Shown in pieces: positions 48,250 through 58,907 of a DNA stretch of 64,000 bases. This DNA is from Corylus avellana (lineage: Eukaryota > Streptophyta > Magnoliopsida > Fagales > Betulaceae). Both the position numbers and the translations under genes were made by a program. The notes below the pieces were generated by a model. It was not told the origin of the DNA and searched no databases. It saw only the letters and a program-made list of their open reading frames with translations. Each line of letters starts with the position of its first letter. Position 1 is the first letter of the stretch. Where the stretch lies: contig NC_081551.1 in assembly GCF_901000735.1 (NCBI RefSeq), positions 20,426,545 through 20,490,544 of the forward strand, given 5' to 3'.

Positions 48250-50790
48250 ATCATTCCTCTATAACTAAACCCTCTCAAACTTTCTAAATAGTGCTTAATC
48301 AAACAAACCAACGGTGAGACAAAATACACTACACGCGTGTACGTCTACAGACTCCAACAGTAAACCTCCCTCACCTGCGGTTTCTCTTTACATTAACCTT
48401 CTCACACCGACTTCTACCCAATTTTATTTTTATTTTTATTTTTATTTATTTTATTTTATTTTTATAATTAACCCACACCGAAGTCAACCTAGATAAAGAC
48501 GTATGGAAAACATGGAAGGCCCATGCCCATGCCTAGACAACATCATAAACCAATCAATATGATGTAACAAAGTATAACCAAGTATGTTTAATTAGCTCCA
48601 TCTATTCTAAATCCCATCAAATTTCTCATTCAGTCCGTCTCAGCTTGCTTTCAAAGCATGAAAATGTCCATTTTTTAAGAAGACCCCAGCACATGAAAAT
48701 GTCTCATTTTTCAAGAAGACCCCATAAGCTGTAAAAACTCATTATTCTTTACTTTTCTTAGGGTCTTTGTGATAACGGATTTTAATAAATGTAATTTTAA
48801 AAATTGTGTTTTTAAAATCGCAAAAATGTTTGGTAAAACATATTAAAAAACTTTTTTTTTTTTATCAAATATTTATTTTGCAAAATTGTGATTTTGGTTT
48901 AAATTCGAGCATTTTCAAATAAACAACCTTTAACCTGCTTATAGAAATTACAGATTTTTTATTCTTCTTATTTTACATTAAATGCTTTTTAAAGTGTAAG
49001 TCAAACGCCTTATATTTTACGATATCTTCTAAAAACACAAATTATTTTTGCGAAATCGCAATCACCAATGCACTCTTATTCTTTTCAAGTTCCAAACAAT
49101 GTTACTACAAAATCAAATTCGAACGATTATGTCGGTGATCGTGACTTGCAGCAATGTGCAGAGTGCAGCGGATCAAACCCAGAATGTGATTTGCTATAGT
49201 TGAAAGTGGTTTATGTAAAGGAAAAAGAAAGGGTAAGAATATTTAATTGATATGAAAAGTAAAGGAAAAAAAAAAAAAACCACTACAAAATATATATTTT
49301 ATTTATTTAAATGTTAGTAAAAAATGATTGATGTGATATAAAAAGTAAGAATGTTGAGAATTAAAAAAATTAAAGAACAATATCGAGCCATGTTTTGGCC
49401 TTTGACAAACAAAGATGAGACTTGGACAAAATAAACTAATGGGACAAGAAAGCAAACCTAAACTTGAGAATATGAGAAACTTGAGATTGAGGCTTGAGGA
49501 TCAAAAAACAAAAAATTCTTGGCTTTTTCCACTCCGGAGGGAAATAAAAAAGGGGGCATTTTTTGTTTTCCAAGCCCTTTTGTTTTCTGGTTTAATGTGG
49601 GGTCAAGGTAGGTTCCACACCCTTTAATGGTGATAAGTATAGCGACAAACCCAAGTTTTGTACCTTGCCACCATGGAGGGTTGGAATTATATAAACCAGA
49701 AATTTTATAAGCACGAATTTTATTTTATTTTATTATTAAATTACTATTAAAATAAAATTTAATAGTGATTTATTTTAAATTTAATGATAATTTTAAAAGT
49801 CATGTCATCTTTGAAGATAAAAGTCAGATTTTTAGCATTACTTTATAAAAAGTTATTAAAAAAAAAAAAAAAAAGCTAAGAAATAGGGCGCCTTAGAACT
49901 TTTTTCACACATAACAAACTAAAAAATTGACATAAGACCGAAAAAGAAAAAGAAAAAAAAGAAGATATTTTTTCCTATTTTTTTTTTTTTTTAATGTTAT
50001 GGACCTTTGTATAGTTATACCTATATTTTATATTTGTCCCTAGCTACCACCTTATTATTAGGGTATGTTTAGATGTGAATTTGAGTGGTCTAAAAGTATA
50101 TTTAATACTCAAAAAGTTTGTTTAAAAAAAACAATACCTGTTTCATAAGAGAGATTGAAAACGCTTTTGATGGTAAAAAAAACTATTTCTCAAACGTCAT
50201 TTAAGTAAAAAAAAAAAGCTTCTTGACAAAAGTTTCAGTGCTTTTTTGCTATTTTTTAGGCTTTTTAGACCTTTAAAAGTGCTTTTAATTTTTTTACCAA
50301 ACAAATATTTTTTTCAAACGAACTTTTTGAGTATTAAAAACACTTTTAAACCCCTCAAAAGCAATTCTAAACATGCCCTAAGTGAAATGGAGTGTACTTT
50401 TAGCATTTCTCCTTTAGGATTTCTAAGGCTTTGTGGAAGCGACATAAATTCTATTCCCACTCCAGTTGCAAAAGGGATTTGTTATTGACAAATTTTGCCT
50501 CCGCTCTAATAAAATTAGTCTTTGAGGGGCTAAATTGAAAAAAAAAACAAAAACAAAAAACAAAAAAAGAAAAAAAGGTCAGCAACCTTCAGCAACTAGG
50601 GGCAGCCGCCTGCCGCCCTTCACCAAAAAGGGTGACCTACCACCCCTGTTGTGACTTGTGAGAATGGACTCTCATTTTTTATATATATTTTTTTAAATGC
50701 TAAAATTTGTAATTTAGGGTAATTTTATCATGTGGAGCGTATAATTGACGCGGCATGTGTGACATCAGCCACGCATCATTAACTTAGTGG
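48250..50790. other. intergenic with TE fragments, no gene
   Basis: It contains a TTTTA-repeat stretch (48421-48465), a single arm of the foldback family at 49190-49410, and a GGCAGCCGCC/GGTGACC patch at 50578-50660 like the GGTGG palindromes elsewhere. No coding exon was recognised. Confidence 0.4.
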
Positions 50791-50810
50791 TCCAACTTAA
50801 GATTTTTTTA

Positions 50811-50911
50811 TATGTCCGTACAAGAGGGGAAGGATAGTGAGAAAAAATATTCGATCTATTAACCTTGGCTTTATGAGACGTTGTCTCCAGCTGATTGAAC
50901 TACTTCTTAAA
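50811..50911 (-). mobile_element. SINE copy 3 with perfect 17-bp target duplication
   Basis: Read on the minus strand it matches the other SINE copies: AAGTAGTTCAATCAGCTGG, an AAAGCCAAGGTTAATAGATC block with a degenerate B box, then GTACGGACATATA. It is flanked by identical AACTTAAGATTTTTTTA at 50794-50810 and 50912-50928. The perfect duplication suggests recent insertion. Confidence 0.75.
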
Positions 50912-51377
50912 AACTTAAGATTTTTTTAATTGATTCAACTATAAGTTCACAAAATGATGATTTATTTAAAATCAAAATAAAATAAATAAATAAAAATTAA
51001 TTATCGAAATTAGAACCCTAAAAAAAGGTAGGAATTAATTTTGATTGAATTTGAGTCCAACTATATTAATTGTACATTTAGTATTGCAATTACTTTGTAA
51101 TATTGGATTTATTCATGCACATAACATAAGCAAATGCTACACTTTTCAAATTTTTTTTATATAAAAATTTGTTCTCCATCACGTTTTCAAACTATTTGAG
51201 AGGAAAAGCATGAAACCTGCGTGCTGCCTGAAGCACACACATTGACTGGGCCCCTCCCTCTTAACCCAAAATAAAAGCCAACAAGTTGGTTTGAAATATG
51301 GATGGAAAAGGATAAATTAGAGTCAGACTAAGTCAAGCTTTCTAAAGCTCTTCTTATCTTTCTCCAAAACCTTATTG

Positions 51378-51378
<1 letters not shown>

Positions 51379-51411
<33 letters not shown>
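51379..51411. repeat. (TC)n microsatellite in the MYB leader
   Basis: A CT dinucleotide run of about 33 bp lies 50-80 bp before the MYB start codon, probably within the 5' UTR or core promoter. Pyrimidine patches are common at plant transcription starts. Confidence 0.8.
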
Positions 51412-51414
<3 letters not shown>

Positions 51415-51459
51415 CTTTTATTTTCGCTGCTGTTGATTTTAGTGACCAGTGAGTTGGCC

Positions 51460-52533
51460 ATGGGCAGAGCTCCTTGCTGTGACAAAGCTAGCGTGAAAAA
51501 AGGGCCATGGTCCCCTGATGAAGATGCCACTCTAAAGAAGTACCTCGAAAAACATGGCACCGGTGGCAATTGGATTGCTTTGCCTCACAAAGCAGGTCTC
51601 TCTTTTCCCACTCAATATTCTTCTTCCTTTTTAAAAAAACACTGTAAAACCCATCTCTTTGTTGTCGTTTGACGATGGTTTTCCTATGCTCTAGGCCTTA
51701 AACGCTGCGGCAAGAGTTGTCGGCTGAGATGGCTAAATTATCTAAGGCCAGACATCAAGCGTGGAGGTTTCACTGAGGAGGAAGACGTGATTATCTGCAC
51801 TCTCTATGGTACCATTGGAAGCAGGCAAGTTGATTCATCTTGACGTACATCTTTCATGTCTTCTTACTGTTTTTTATTTATTTATTTATTAAGATTTTTG
51901 TTATATTTTTTTATGAAAATACTCTGTTTTTTTTTTTTTTTTTTTTTTTTTTTTTGGATTAGGTGGTCTGTTATAGCTTCCCAACTCCCCGGTAGAACAG
52001 ACAATGATATTAAGAACTACTGGAACACAAAGCTGAAGAAAAAGCTGTTAATGGCAGGAAATTCTTCTTGTCCCATGTCTGCCACCATCGACAACAACAG
52101 TGAGACTACTAAAAATATTGGTTATCTCAACTTGGCAGAGATTTCGGCTTCAATTAACCCCAAACTAGAGCCCTATGATTGTGGGAATTCAGCTTCTTTT
52201 GACACAAATTCCAGCACATTAATGCCTATGCAAGTTTATATGCAAAACTGTACACTATTATCCCCTGTTTCGAAGCCTATTCAAGTTTCAGATTACAGCA
52301 TAACATCATCGTCTCAGGATGTTTCGGGTGTTTCAACTTCATCTGCTTTAGCGAATTTGGACAACAGTTGCAGCCTGTGGTCCGGCATTAATGGAGGTTT
52401 CAAAGAGGAAGGAGGAGTTTTTCCCCTTGATGATGAAGATAATAACTTTCTTAATGGTTTTGAATTTCAGGAAGATAGTAGAGATTTTGCCCCACTCCTA
52501 GGGAACTCCCCACTGGGTTACTTTGCTGGGTGA
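51460..52533 (+). CDS. R2R3-MYB transcription factor, subgroup 14 (RAX/MYB36/MYB87 clade)
   Basis: Coding exons 51460-51595, 51695-51824 and 51963-52533 give 278 residues. The start is the ATG of MGRAPCC, the universal plant R2R3-MYB N-terminus. R2 spans about residues 12-63 ([10 protein letters not shown]… [10 protein letters not shown]… [14 protein letters not shown]). R3 spans about 64-116 ([49 protein letters not shown]), with Phe in place of the first R3 tryptophan as usual. The R3 helix lacks the basic residue of the bHLH-interaction motif. The C-terminal half is Ser/Asn-rich with an acidic end. Both introns are at conserved R2R3-MYB positions; intron 1 is GT-AG, intron 2 begins GCAAGT (GC-AG) and contains a ~30-T run. 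Relatives control axillary meristems, root endodermis or leaf development; the DNA-binding domain most resembles MYB87, but orthology is not proven. Confidence 0.93.
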
Positions 52534-52968
52534 TACTTCTCAACATTAACCTCTCAAAATGTTACAAACTGACCATGGATCAAGAACATTGGAAAAATAA
52601 GATAGAATTAGTAGCTTCTTAGATGGATTTTTAGGGGGTGCATGGGGGGTGTTTTGTTGAAATATTCAATGCAAGTTAAATTTTAAACTAATGAACATGT
52701 GATCGAGCTGATTGTATATATATTAAAGAAAAGTCATGTGGGTGTTCTGTTTACTGTTTCCTACTCTCTTTTTTCTTTTTAATATCAAGTTTGTTTAATT
52801 GTCCTGTGTAAATTCATGAACGTGAAGGATGCGGTCATCAAACCTTGTTTGCTTCTGACTGGTCAGTGGTCACGAAAGTTGCATTGCCTAGCCAATTCAA
52901 AGACGAAGAATATGTCTCCATCTGACAAAACCCAAAGATAATAACCCAGATAAAATGGATGAAGTAAA

Positions 52969-53003
52969 ACAGCACACGGCGTGCCACGCATGCCGTGTGC
53001 TGT
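52969..53003. other. perfect 12-bp GC-rich hairpin
   Basis: ACAGCACACGGC (52969-52980) is the exact inverse of GCCGTGTGCTGT (52992-53003) around an 11-base loop. CCAGATAAAAT-A/G repeats stand on either side (near 52946 and 53014). There is no T-run, and plants do not use such terminators; its role is unknown. Confidence 0.5.
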
Positions 53004-53009
53004 GTATCA

Positions 53010-54880
53010 CGGTCCAGATAAAATAAATAGAATATTATAAAGGTACTCACGAGCTTTTTATGAGGGTCAAAAAAATTAGCCAGTTAATTCTAACTTAACT
53101 AGTCGTGTTAGAATGACAACATAAATTAGATGATTTTTTTTTTTTTTTCTACAATTTTATATGGTAAAGCACTGAATAACGTGGCTCTGAACTCATGTAT
53201 CATTTGGTTGCAAGCTTTCATGGTCGACATGAATGCACCTTTCAACGATGGATGCCCTTTACTTTACACCTCTTTTTTAGTTACACCTGTTTCATGAATA
53301 TATGCCAGTAATTTCAGGGTGATGGACTGACCGACCAACCTCATTTTGATCTTTAATTAAGGTTGCTCCTGCATATACAGTGTTCATCTGCTTCTGCTTC
53401 TACTAAATTTCCATTGAAGTAGTATCCAAAATCATATGCATCATCATTAATATTTTAAATACGAGTAGGAGTAGCTGCAATATCACAACGCAGCCATAAA
53501 TGGCCTTTTAAGGTGTGATATCATGGTGTATACGTTGGTCTTAATAAATTTAATTAATGGTGTATAAGTCTATTTACTTATACCAGCAGGAGAAAAATCT
53601 GTTTGGTTTGGCAGTTTTTTAAAAAATAACAATTTTAAAATGTAGTTAATAAAAACACGATTTTGTTTAAAAACGAACCGTCTTTTTTTTTTTTTAATTA
53701 AATACGAGAAAAGGTTACCGGTAATAAAATACACGGTCTTTGAAATGGGGCCAAACGCACTCTAAATTCTCTCAACTGGATTTTAGACAAGTATTTATCA
53801 GAAATTTCAGTGTACTTCTAAGAGGGTCAATATTGATCATCCACATGAATTCAAAGTTTATAAAAAATATCTTTGACTGACAAGCAAAAGGACATCTGCC
53901 AAAGTATATATATATATATACAATTTGAAATGTTGAATAGTATATATATATATATATATATATATGCAAGGGTTCTGGTCTTACGATCAATGATAGAGCA
54001 ATAAAAATTTATCAGATTCCTTCTCTTCCTACTGACTATTGGTCTGCACATTCATCTGAGACGACTAATCCTATAAACGACTATCTTTTACTTTTTATTT
54101 ATTATTAATATTTTTTTTTCTTTAAGCAATTTATAAAAGGGTTACAATAAATCAAAACACCGAAAAAAAAAAAAGGAGCGCTCTCTAACAACGTACCCAA
54201 ATTAAAAATTACAGTCCAAAAAATAACAACCAAAAGGCAATACCAATTCCTTCTCTCCAATGAGAACAGCTTTATTTGTTATTATTTGTTTTTTTTAAAA
54301 CAAAAACATTAAGAACGTAAAACATAAAAGGAGAGTGCTTTCTTTCAAATGCTTACTTTCTTAATGTGGCAGTGAAAATTACTATTGATGTGAAATATAC
54401 ATATTAATCCGTCCAAAATTTAATATTGATTTTCATTATTATATCAGTAAGTAACTACTTAAAAGTACACGAAGTGTTTCTTAAACACAAAATACTCAAA
54501 ATTATTATTATTTTTTTAAAGGAAAAAAAAAAAACCCTTAAAAAAAGATTGTTGTGGTGGTGGCAGCATTCTCTTAGAGCACTAGCAGTATCCTCGCTTT
54601 GATTTTCCTTAAGTTTATGGCACAAAACTACTTTTTGCTTATTTATGAAAATATATTTCACAATAACTTCTCTTACCTTTCCTTATGCTATTAAAATATT
54701 ATTTTTTTTACAAAATTCAAGTTCCATACGTATACATAAAATATTATTTTTTTTACACTTGAGGGTTGGTTAAATGTAGGGAATCTGATGTAATTAGTAG
54801 ATTTTTATGATTTTTTTGAAATTTTCCCTATACATAAAAAAAAAAAAGAAAAAAAAAAAAAAAGCATATAAAACATAGAT
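53010..54880. other. intergenic, possible LINE 3' end, no gene
   Basis: It holds (TA)n runs (53906-53922 and 53940-53966). A T-run followed by ~180 bp of retroelement-like sequence (54110-54290) could be a minus-strand LINE tail. A MITE-like edge lies near 54577 (AGAGCACTAGCAGTATCC). No exon is recognised. Confidence 0.35.
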
Positions 54881-54883
54881 TCG

Positions 54884-55050
54884 GCTTACATGCTGTTATT
54901 GTAGTTTAATCAACGGTCAAGATTAAATTTCTCAAAATCTCTTTTCATTTTTTCTCTCTTATTAAAAGCTTTTAAAAATAAGTCAACTTTAAGATTCAAT
55001 CTTGACCGTTGATTAAATTATAATATACATACTATTATTTTAATAACAGG
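54884..55050. mobile_element. MITE, GGCTTACATGCTGTT family, second copy
   Basis: It begins GGCTTACATGCTGTTATTGT and shares several blocks with 11341-11511: TCTCTCTTATTAAAA-, AAGTCAA-TTT-AGATTCAATC and a TTATTTTAATAACAG end. Its left and right halves are complementary (ATCAACGGTCAAGATT… / …AATCTTGACCGTTGAT). Confidence 0.6.
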
Positions 55051-55059
55051 ATCCATAAA

Positions 55060-56365
55060 TCATCTATTGCTATTACTCTTATAGGTCAAGGTCGTGGGCG
55101 AAGCATTTTCAAAAGTTGCTCATGGAAGAGTCGTGAGTTTGAACGACATTTAAAGAGTGAGAGAAGTCAAAATGGACTGTGGGGAGGATCCTAATCTAGA
55201 AATTAGGGTCCTTGGTGGGCATTATAATATGAAATTTGACGCCTATTAAAGCCTTTTGCTTAGACCTACAAAACTGCTTTTTGAATATGTGGCCTGGGGG
55301 ACCACTTATCCGTTCAATGTTCACACCAATTCAAAACCATCGGTTTCATAGCCTGTCCTCCTCCTCCTCCTCCTCCTCCTCTACACTTTCTCTTTAATCA
55401 CTCTTCCTTCACCTAATCACCTTCCTTGAAATTTCTTGGGCATCCCAATTAAGAACATTTGAACCTGTCAAAATTAGTGGCTCATATTCTCTCAGGCATA
55501 AAAAATAATATTGGAATACAAGTACTCAGCTAACTAGTTGGAGCGAAATTTTCTAAAATACGTCCATACAATTAGGGTTTTCTTATATATATATATATGT
55601 TAAGTTGTAACCCTTAATCATTAATAGTAAAATATAGCCGCACTCTCTGTAAATATAGGCACCTTGTCCAACCACGTAAATTTGTGTATCGACTCTCTCT
55701 CTTTTTGATTTCATATTATTTATTATTGTTGTGTACGATAACAACAGAATATGTCTACTCGTCTTTAAGGGTAGATCACTGTAAAAAGATTATCTGTATG
55801 AAGCAAAAGTTATTAACTCGAATTCTTCTCACATCTTTTCCTCCCTTTTGCAAATATGTTAAAAAATAAAATAAAAAATAAAAAAATTTCCCTTTGACTT
55901 CAGGGTTAATAAGCATGCCCCTCTTGACTTGTTGTCGTTCAAATTTATACACAGTTGAAAATTAAGCCTTCTATGGATATATCAATCCACCAGGGTCTCT
56001 CTTGAAAGGGCACTGCCACGTGCTCTGACTCAAGTGTTCATTTGGGTAGGTTTGATAATAATTTTAACAATTTTTTTTTTTTTTTTGGTTCTGATTTGAA
56101 AAAAATATTTTAATGAGATATAAAGATGAGAAGTGTTTTGTACGGTTTTTATTTATTTTTTATTTTTGAAAGTAACCTTACCAACGAATTTATAGTTTCA
56201 AGAAATTCTATCAATTTTAACTCACATCTCAGCAAAATTTCTTTTCCATTTTATCTAAAAAAGGTGTTTTTTTTAAAAAAAATAATTTTAATTTTAATTT
56301 TAACTATCAACTTTCTCAAAACACTTAAATTTGGACTAAAATAAGTAGCTAAATGCAGCTACATT
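55060..56365. other. intergenic, no gene recognised
   Basis: A CTC/CCT trinucleotide run lies at 55354-55381. The remainder is AT-rich with no recognised exon. Confidence 0.4.
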
Positions 56366-56372
56366 TTCACTT

Positions 56373-56774
56373 AAAGCTCTATTTGTTTTTGTGTAAATAT
56401 TTTATAGAAAATATTTTATGCATTTTTCAGTATTCAGTTTGACCAAAAAAACTTATTTAGTTTCGAAAAATACTTATTATTTTTAAATTTTGTAAACCAC
56501 TTTCCAAGTTTGAGTTTCTTATTCTCAAACGGCCAGAAGTTTACGGCTGTTTTTCGTTGTTGCTTATTTTCCTTATGAGCTAAACGCTGAAAAATATTTT
56601 TTTGAACTTATTTTTTCTGAAATATGATTTGGTTGAAAATTCTCAAACTGCCAAAAGTCTATAACTATTTTCCGTCGTTGCTCATTTTTCATATAAGCAA
56701 AAGGTGGAAAAGAACTCCTTTTTTCAAAAAAAAATGATGTTGTTAAAAATTCCTATCGAAACAAATAGAGCCTA
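56373..56774. mobile_element. MITE with AGCTCTATTTGTTT termini and an internal duplication
   Basis: The ends AAGCTCTATTTGTTTTTG and CGAAACAAATAGAGCCT are inverted. Inside, a block around CTCAAACGGCCAGAAG and a CGTTGTTGCTTATTTTCC block are repeated about 120 bp later with changes. The remnant at 11150-11700 is a relative. Confidence 0.5.
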
Positions 56775-56779
56775 AGTTT

Positions 56780-57610
56780 ACAATTCAAAAATAACATTTG
56801 ACTAGTATATAAATGTATTGCATCTAAACATATAAATAATTATGGGTATCACCTTATCACTTTTGACCCGTAAGCATATTACTTTATATAGACATGAAGG
56901 TGACATGCAGTACAATTATTGAAGCTATAATTATTTTATTGTTGCTTCCACAAGCTCACTACGTTTACTATCTTTTAATCTTAACGAAATTAAACTAACA
57001 GAAATTTGTCGTTGATAATTCTCACTTCTCAGCTTCAACAACGTTAATTACTTAGTTGTAGTCAAGTCAAAACATACAGCCTTGTTTATTTGTTTTATTC
57101 ATGTATTTATTTGCACTTCTCCAAATTAAAATGCCATTTTTCTAATTCTAGTTATAAGTCAAGGGGTAAATAGAAAAAACCTCCAAGAATTAATATGGAT
57201 ATCAATAACAATGATTTTTTCTATTGCAAAAGTGGGCCTATATTTCGATACATTTCCTGTGAATTACTTGTTTTTCACGACTGTTTTACTCATGATGGGG
57301 TAAAAAATAATTAAACATAGGGCATAGCCGCATAGGGGCAAGGTCTAAGACTCCCTTAAATTAAAGGCTCACTATTACATCAGCTTAAAAAGCTTCAAGA
57401 GAGCCCTAAAATATAAGAATATCCTTTCAAAAAGTCTAGCATATTCTTTAATTTCTTCTCTTCATAATTATAGCCCAACATAAAAATAACCATCGAAGGC
57501 TCATTAGCTATCCTGGTCCCAATGCTACTTTGATAGTTCTCTTATTGTTTTGTAAGTGACTCATTACTTACGTGAGAAATTTGTTATTATTGACTAAGAA
57601 ACTACTTTAC
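56780..57610. other. intergenic, no gene recognised
   Basis: AT-rich sequence without recognised features. Confidence 0.4.
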
Positions 57611-57917
57611 CAAACAAAACAACAAGTGGAAACTTCACAAGATATTTTTAAATTTTCAAGTGTTTTGAAATTACTTATTTAATGTTCAAAAACTCTAAAT
57701 TTACAGTATTAAGCTTTTAATTTTTTGCGTCCTTCATCCGTTATAATATTCCGTTAAATTTTGTCAAAATTTTTGAAATACAATTTTTTGTTTTAATGAA
57801 ATTTTTTAAAAAAATTGTAAAGATTTAGGCAGGGGTATTTTTGCAAATTTAGTTAAATCCTGAACAACGCCTGAATCTTTGTAATTTTTTATTTTATTTT
57901 TTTTATAATAAAAAATA

Positions 57918-58438
57918 GGGTTAAATACTCCAAAACCCCCTGGGGTTTCACAACTTTATTTTTTCCCCCCTGGGGTTTCATTTTTATCACAGGAGGTCCT
58001 TGTGGTTTTGATAAGTGACCAAATTAGTCCATCCGTTAGTTGACCGTTAAATTGACATGTGGACCAATCAGACGTCGACACGTGGCACATATATTAATTT
58101 TTAAATTTTTTTTTTAATTAAAAAAAATGTTTTTTTTTTTTTTNNNNNNNNNNNNNNNNNNNNNNNNNNNNNNNNNNNNNNNNNNNNNNNNNNNNNNNNN
58201 NNNNNNNNNNNNNNNNNNNNNNNNNNNNNNNNNNNNNNNNNNNAAATTAATATATGTGCCACGTGTCGACGTCTGATTGGTCCACGTGTTAGTCCGTACA
58301 GTCAACTAACGGTCAACTAACGGATGGACTAATTTGGTCACTTATCAAAACCACAAGGACCTCCTGTGATAAAAATGAAACCCAAGGGGAGAAAAAATAA
58401 AGTTGTGAAACCCCAGGGACTAATTTAGTATTTAACCC
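57918..58438. mobile_element. inner MULE with perfect 9-bp target duplication
   Basis: The ends GGGTTAAATACTCCAAAA and …TTAGTATTTAACCC belong to long (>200 bp) inverted repeats, with TTTCATTTTTATCACAGG and its inverse inside. TAAAAAATA flanks it exactly on both sides (57909-57917 and 58439-58447). The centre is replaced by 100 N, so its content is unknown. The termini are related to the Pack-MULE at 43606. Confidence 0.9.
58144..58243. other. assembly gap (100 N) inside the inner MULE
   Basis: Exactly 100 N located between the two complementary arms, where palindromic structure commonly breaks assembly. The real insert could be much longer. Confidence 0.99.
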
Positions 58439-58907
58439 TAAAAAATATGGGTATTTTGAGAATTTTTTGACAAGATTTAACGAAAATACTAACGGGATGG
58501 GACATTACAAAAATTTGAAAGTTCAATATCCTAAATTGAAAATTTTTTGAACATTGAAAAAATAATGTCAAAACGTGTGAAAGTTACGAGAATTTTGTGA
58601 AGTTTTGCCAAACAAAAACAACAGGAGAATATGAATAATTTATAATATATAGATTATTAAATATGCAAAATAAAAATTTAATTGAACCATGAAGTAGAGA
58701 GATACTGATCGCCAGTGCCTAGAACCATTGGCATTTGGCCATACGACGACGTTCAATGACTTCGAAAACAGAAAGCTTTCGCGCCTAATCAGAACGTTCA
58801 CATCCCACATTTCTCATTTCACACCCTTTGGAGCCTTCTTCGACACTCTTTTCTCTCAGAGCTTTGGCCAGCCTTCATCGTCTTCTTCGCAAAACGGTTC
58901 GTTTCAA

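Larger units (their letters stand above)
57626..58609. mobile_element. outer inverted-repeat element, split by an inner MULE and a gap
   Basis: The left arm (57626-57908, starting GGAAACTTCACAAG) is imperfectly complementary to the right arm (58448-58609, ending GAATTTTGTGAAGTTTTGCC). Shared blocks include AATGTTCAAAAA, TTTTGACA-type and CGTTAAAT-TTGTCAAAA. AAACAAAACAACA and AAACAAAAACAACA stand outside the two ends and may be the target duplication. Superfamily uncertain, MULE-like. Confidence 0.5.

Noticed and set aside
51433..51672. MYB start at the upstream ATG (51433)
   Set aside because: MGRAPCC at 51460 is the conserved family start; the extra nine residues are unlike any MYB N-terminus.
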